Source of the DNA: JBQTII01 sp052388275
GTDB taxonomy: Bacteria; Actinomycetota; Actinomycetes; Sporichthyales; Sporichthyaceae
Direction of reading: 5' to 3'
NCBI GenBank assembly: GCA_052388275.1
Contig: JBQTII010000154.1
Coordinates: 1-22,802, forward strand
DNA: 22,802 bases
The notes under the pieces: generated by a model
What the model was told of the DNA's origin: nothing
Databases searched by the model: none
The model's input: only the letters and a program-made list of their open reading frames with translations
Program-made: the position numbers and the translations under genes
Shown here: positions 22,120-22,802 of the stretch, piece after piece
Layout: the number at the start of each line of letters is the position of its first letter
How positions within the stretch are numbered: the stretch's first letter is position 1

Positions 22120-22802
22120 CCGCCCGGTCTCGCCAGCTCGGGCGCCGGCGCAGTCGTGCCGCGCAGCGGGACCTGCCGGATGAAGATCGCGCACCCGATG
22201 CCGATCACCGTGATCAGCGCGGATACGGCGAAAACAACGACGACCCCGTCGGTGATCGCGCCCTGCAGGGCGAGGAGCTGGTCCCCCGGCAAGGCGCGCA
22301 CGACCTCCGGTGACAGACCGGAACCCTCGGCGACGGGGTTCCCGGCGCCGAGGTCGGCCTCCAGGGACTGGCCGATCCTGTGCGCGTAGAGCGAGCCGAG
22401 CACGCTGATCCCGACCGCCCCGCCCATGCTGCGCAGGAACGTCGCGGCCGCGGTCGCAGCGCCGATGTCCGACATCTCGACGCTGTTCTGGGCGATCAGC
22501 ATGCTGGTCTGGAAGAGCAGCCCCATGCCAAGACCGAGGACCAGCATGTAGGCACCGGTAACGGTCTTCGAGGTGCCGAGGTCCATGGTCGCCAGCAGCG
22601 CCAGGCCGATGGTCATCAACACGGTGCCGATCACCGGGTAAATCTTGTAGTGCCCGGTGCGGGTCACCAGCTGACCCGAGCCGATGCTGGAGATCACGAC
22701 GCCGACCCGCATCGGCAGCAGGCGCAGGCCCGAGTGCGGCGCCGAAGCGCCCTGGACGTGCGGCTGGAACTGCGGCCCGAAGGTGGGGCCACCGACCAGG
22801 GC
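22116..22802 (-). CDS. MFS drug exporter, DHA2 (EmrB/QacA) type, C-terminal part
   Basis: The last 228 residues of a 14-helix major facilitator; the start lies beyond the right edge. The visible part has HSGLRLLPMRVGVVISSIGSG, the pattern at the start of a helix pair in EmrB/QacA proteins, then five or six membrane segments. These include LVLGLGMGLLFQTSMLIAQN and FLRSMGGAVGISVLGSLYA, both typical of DHA2 exporters. A periplasmic loop with LSPEVVRALPG precedes the last helix. The likely role is proton-driven export of a hydrophobic compound, with substrate unknown. Its TAG stop overlaps the TAG of the convergent oxidoreductase (shared CTAG), so neither gene has room for a terminator between them. 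Confidence 0.9.
   Translation of the reverse strand, partial: ALVGGPTFGPQFQPHVQGASAPHSGLRLLPMRVGVVISSIGSGQLVTRTGHYKIYPVIGTVLMTIGLALLATMDLGTSKTVTGAYMLVLGLGMGLLFQTSMLIAQNSVEMSDIGAATAAATFLRSMGGAVGISVLGSLYAHRIGQSLEADLGAGNPVAEGSGLSPEVVRALPGDQLLALQGAITDGVVVVFAVSALITVIGIGCAIFIRQVPLRGTTAPAPELARPGG

Overview
The window is about 70% G+C chromosomal DNA from a member of the Actinomycetota. Pointers are the GC-rich third codon positions, frequent GTG starts, an actinobacterial-type SpoIID/LytB protein, a MshC/CysRS-like ligase of the mycothiol family, a Streptomyces-type histidyl-tRNA synthetase and a PhoP/TcrX-type two-component pair. I cannot name the genus. I see no insertion sequence, prophage, CRISPR array, tRNA or rRNA. 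Most of the window is ordinary core and near-core chromosome, densely packed, with no gene-free stretch over 300 bases.

Left part (1-5,800), mostly minus strand: the N-terminal part of purF (cut by the window edge) behind an alpha/beta hydrolase; a small secreted protein on the plus strand, convergent with hisS; then a translationally coupled methyltransferase-GNAT pair, a 54-bp tandem repeat, and a DesR-like LuxR-family regulator whose receiver domain lacks one of the usual acidic residues.

Centre-left (5,990-10,280): an OmpR-family response regulator and its sensor kinase form a minus-strand operon. Its promoter carries three CTGTG-centred heptamers at 11-bp spacing, which resembles a PhoP box and suggests autoregulation. 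Peptide deformylase lies upstream. Diverging from it is a MshC/CysRS-like ligase with a changed KMSKS loop and without the glutamate zinc ligand of CysRS.

Centre (10,400-14,600), plus strand: a tightly overlapping ABC transporter operon of the branched-chain amino acid (Liv) type: LivH-like permease, LivF-like ATPase, then a LivM-LivG permease-ATPase fusion. No substrate-binding protein is nearby. The two ATPase domains are asymmetric: the changed motifs (Walker B aspartate to glutamate in the LivF-like protein; lost signature glycine in the LivG half) fall on the same composite ATP site. A terminator follows, then a short leader with repeated SD-ATG units and a 77-residue membrane protein.

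Right part (14,576-22,802): a SpoIID/LytB protein and gpsA (minus); a large secreted zinc metallopeptidase (plus) convergent with a DUF445 membrane protein (minus), the two separated by a strong hairpin; a small sulfite-oxidase-type molybdopterin oxidoreductase (plus) whose stop codon overlaps that of a DHA2-type MFS exporter (minus, cut by the right edge).

Function calls rest on motifs recognised by eye. Start codons were chosen by Shine-Dalgarno spacing where one is visible.
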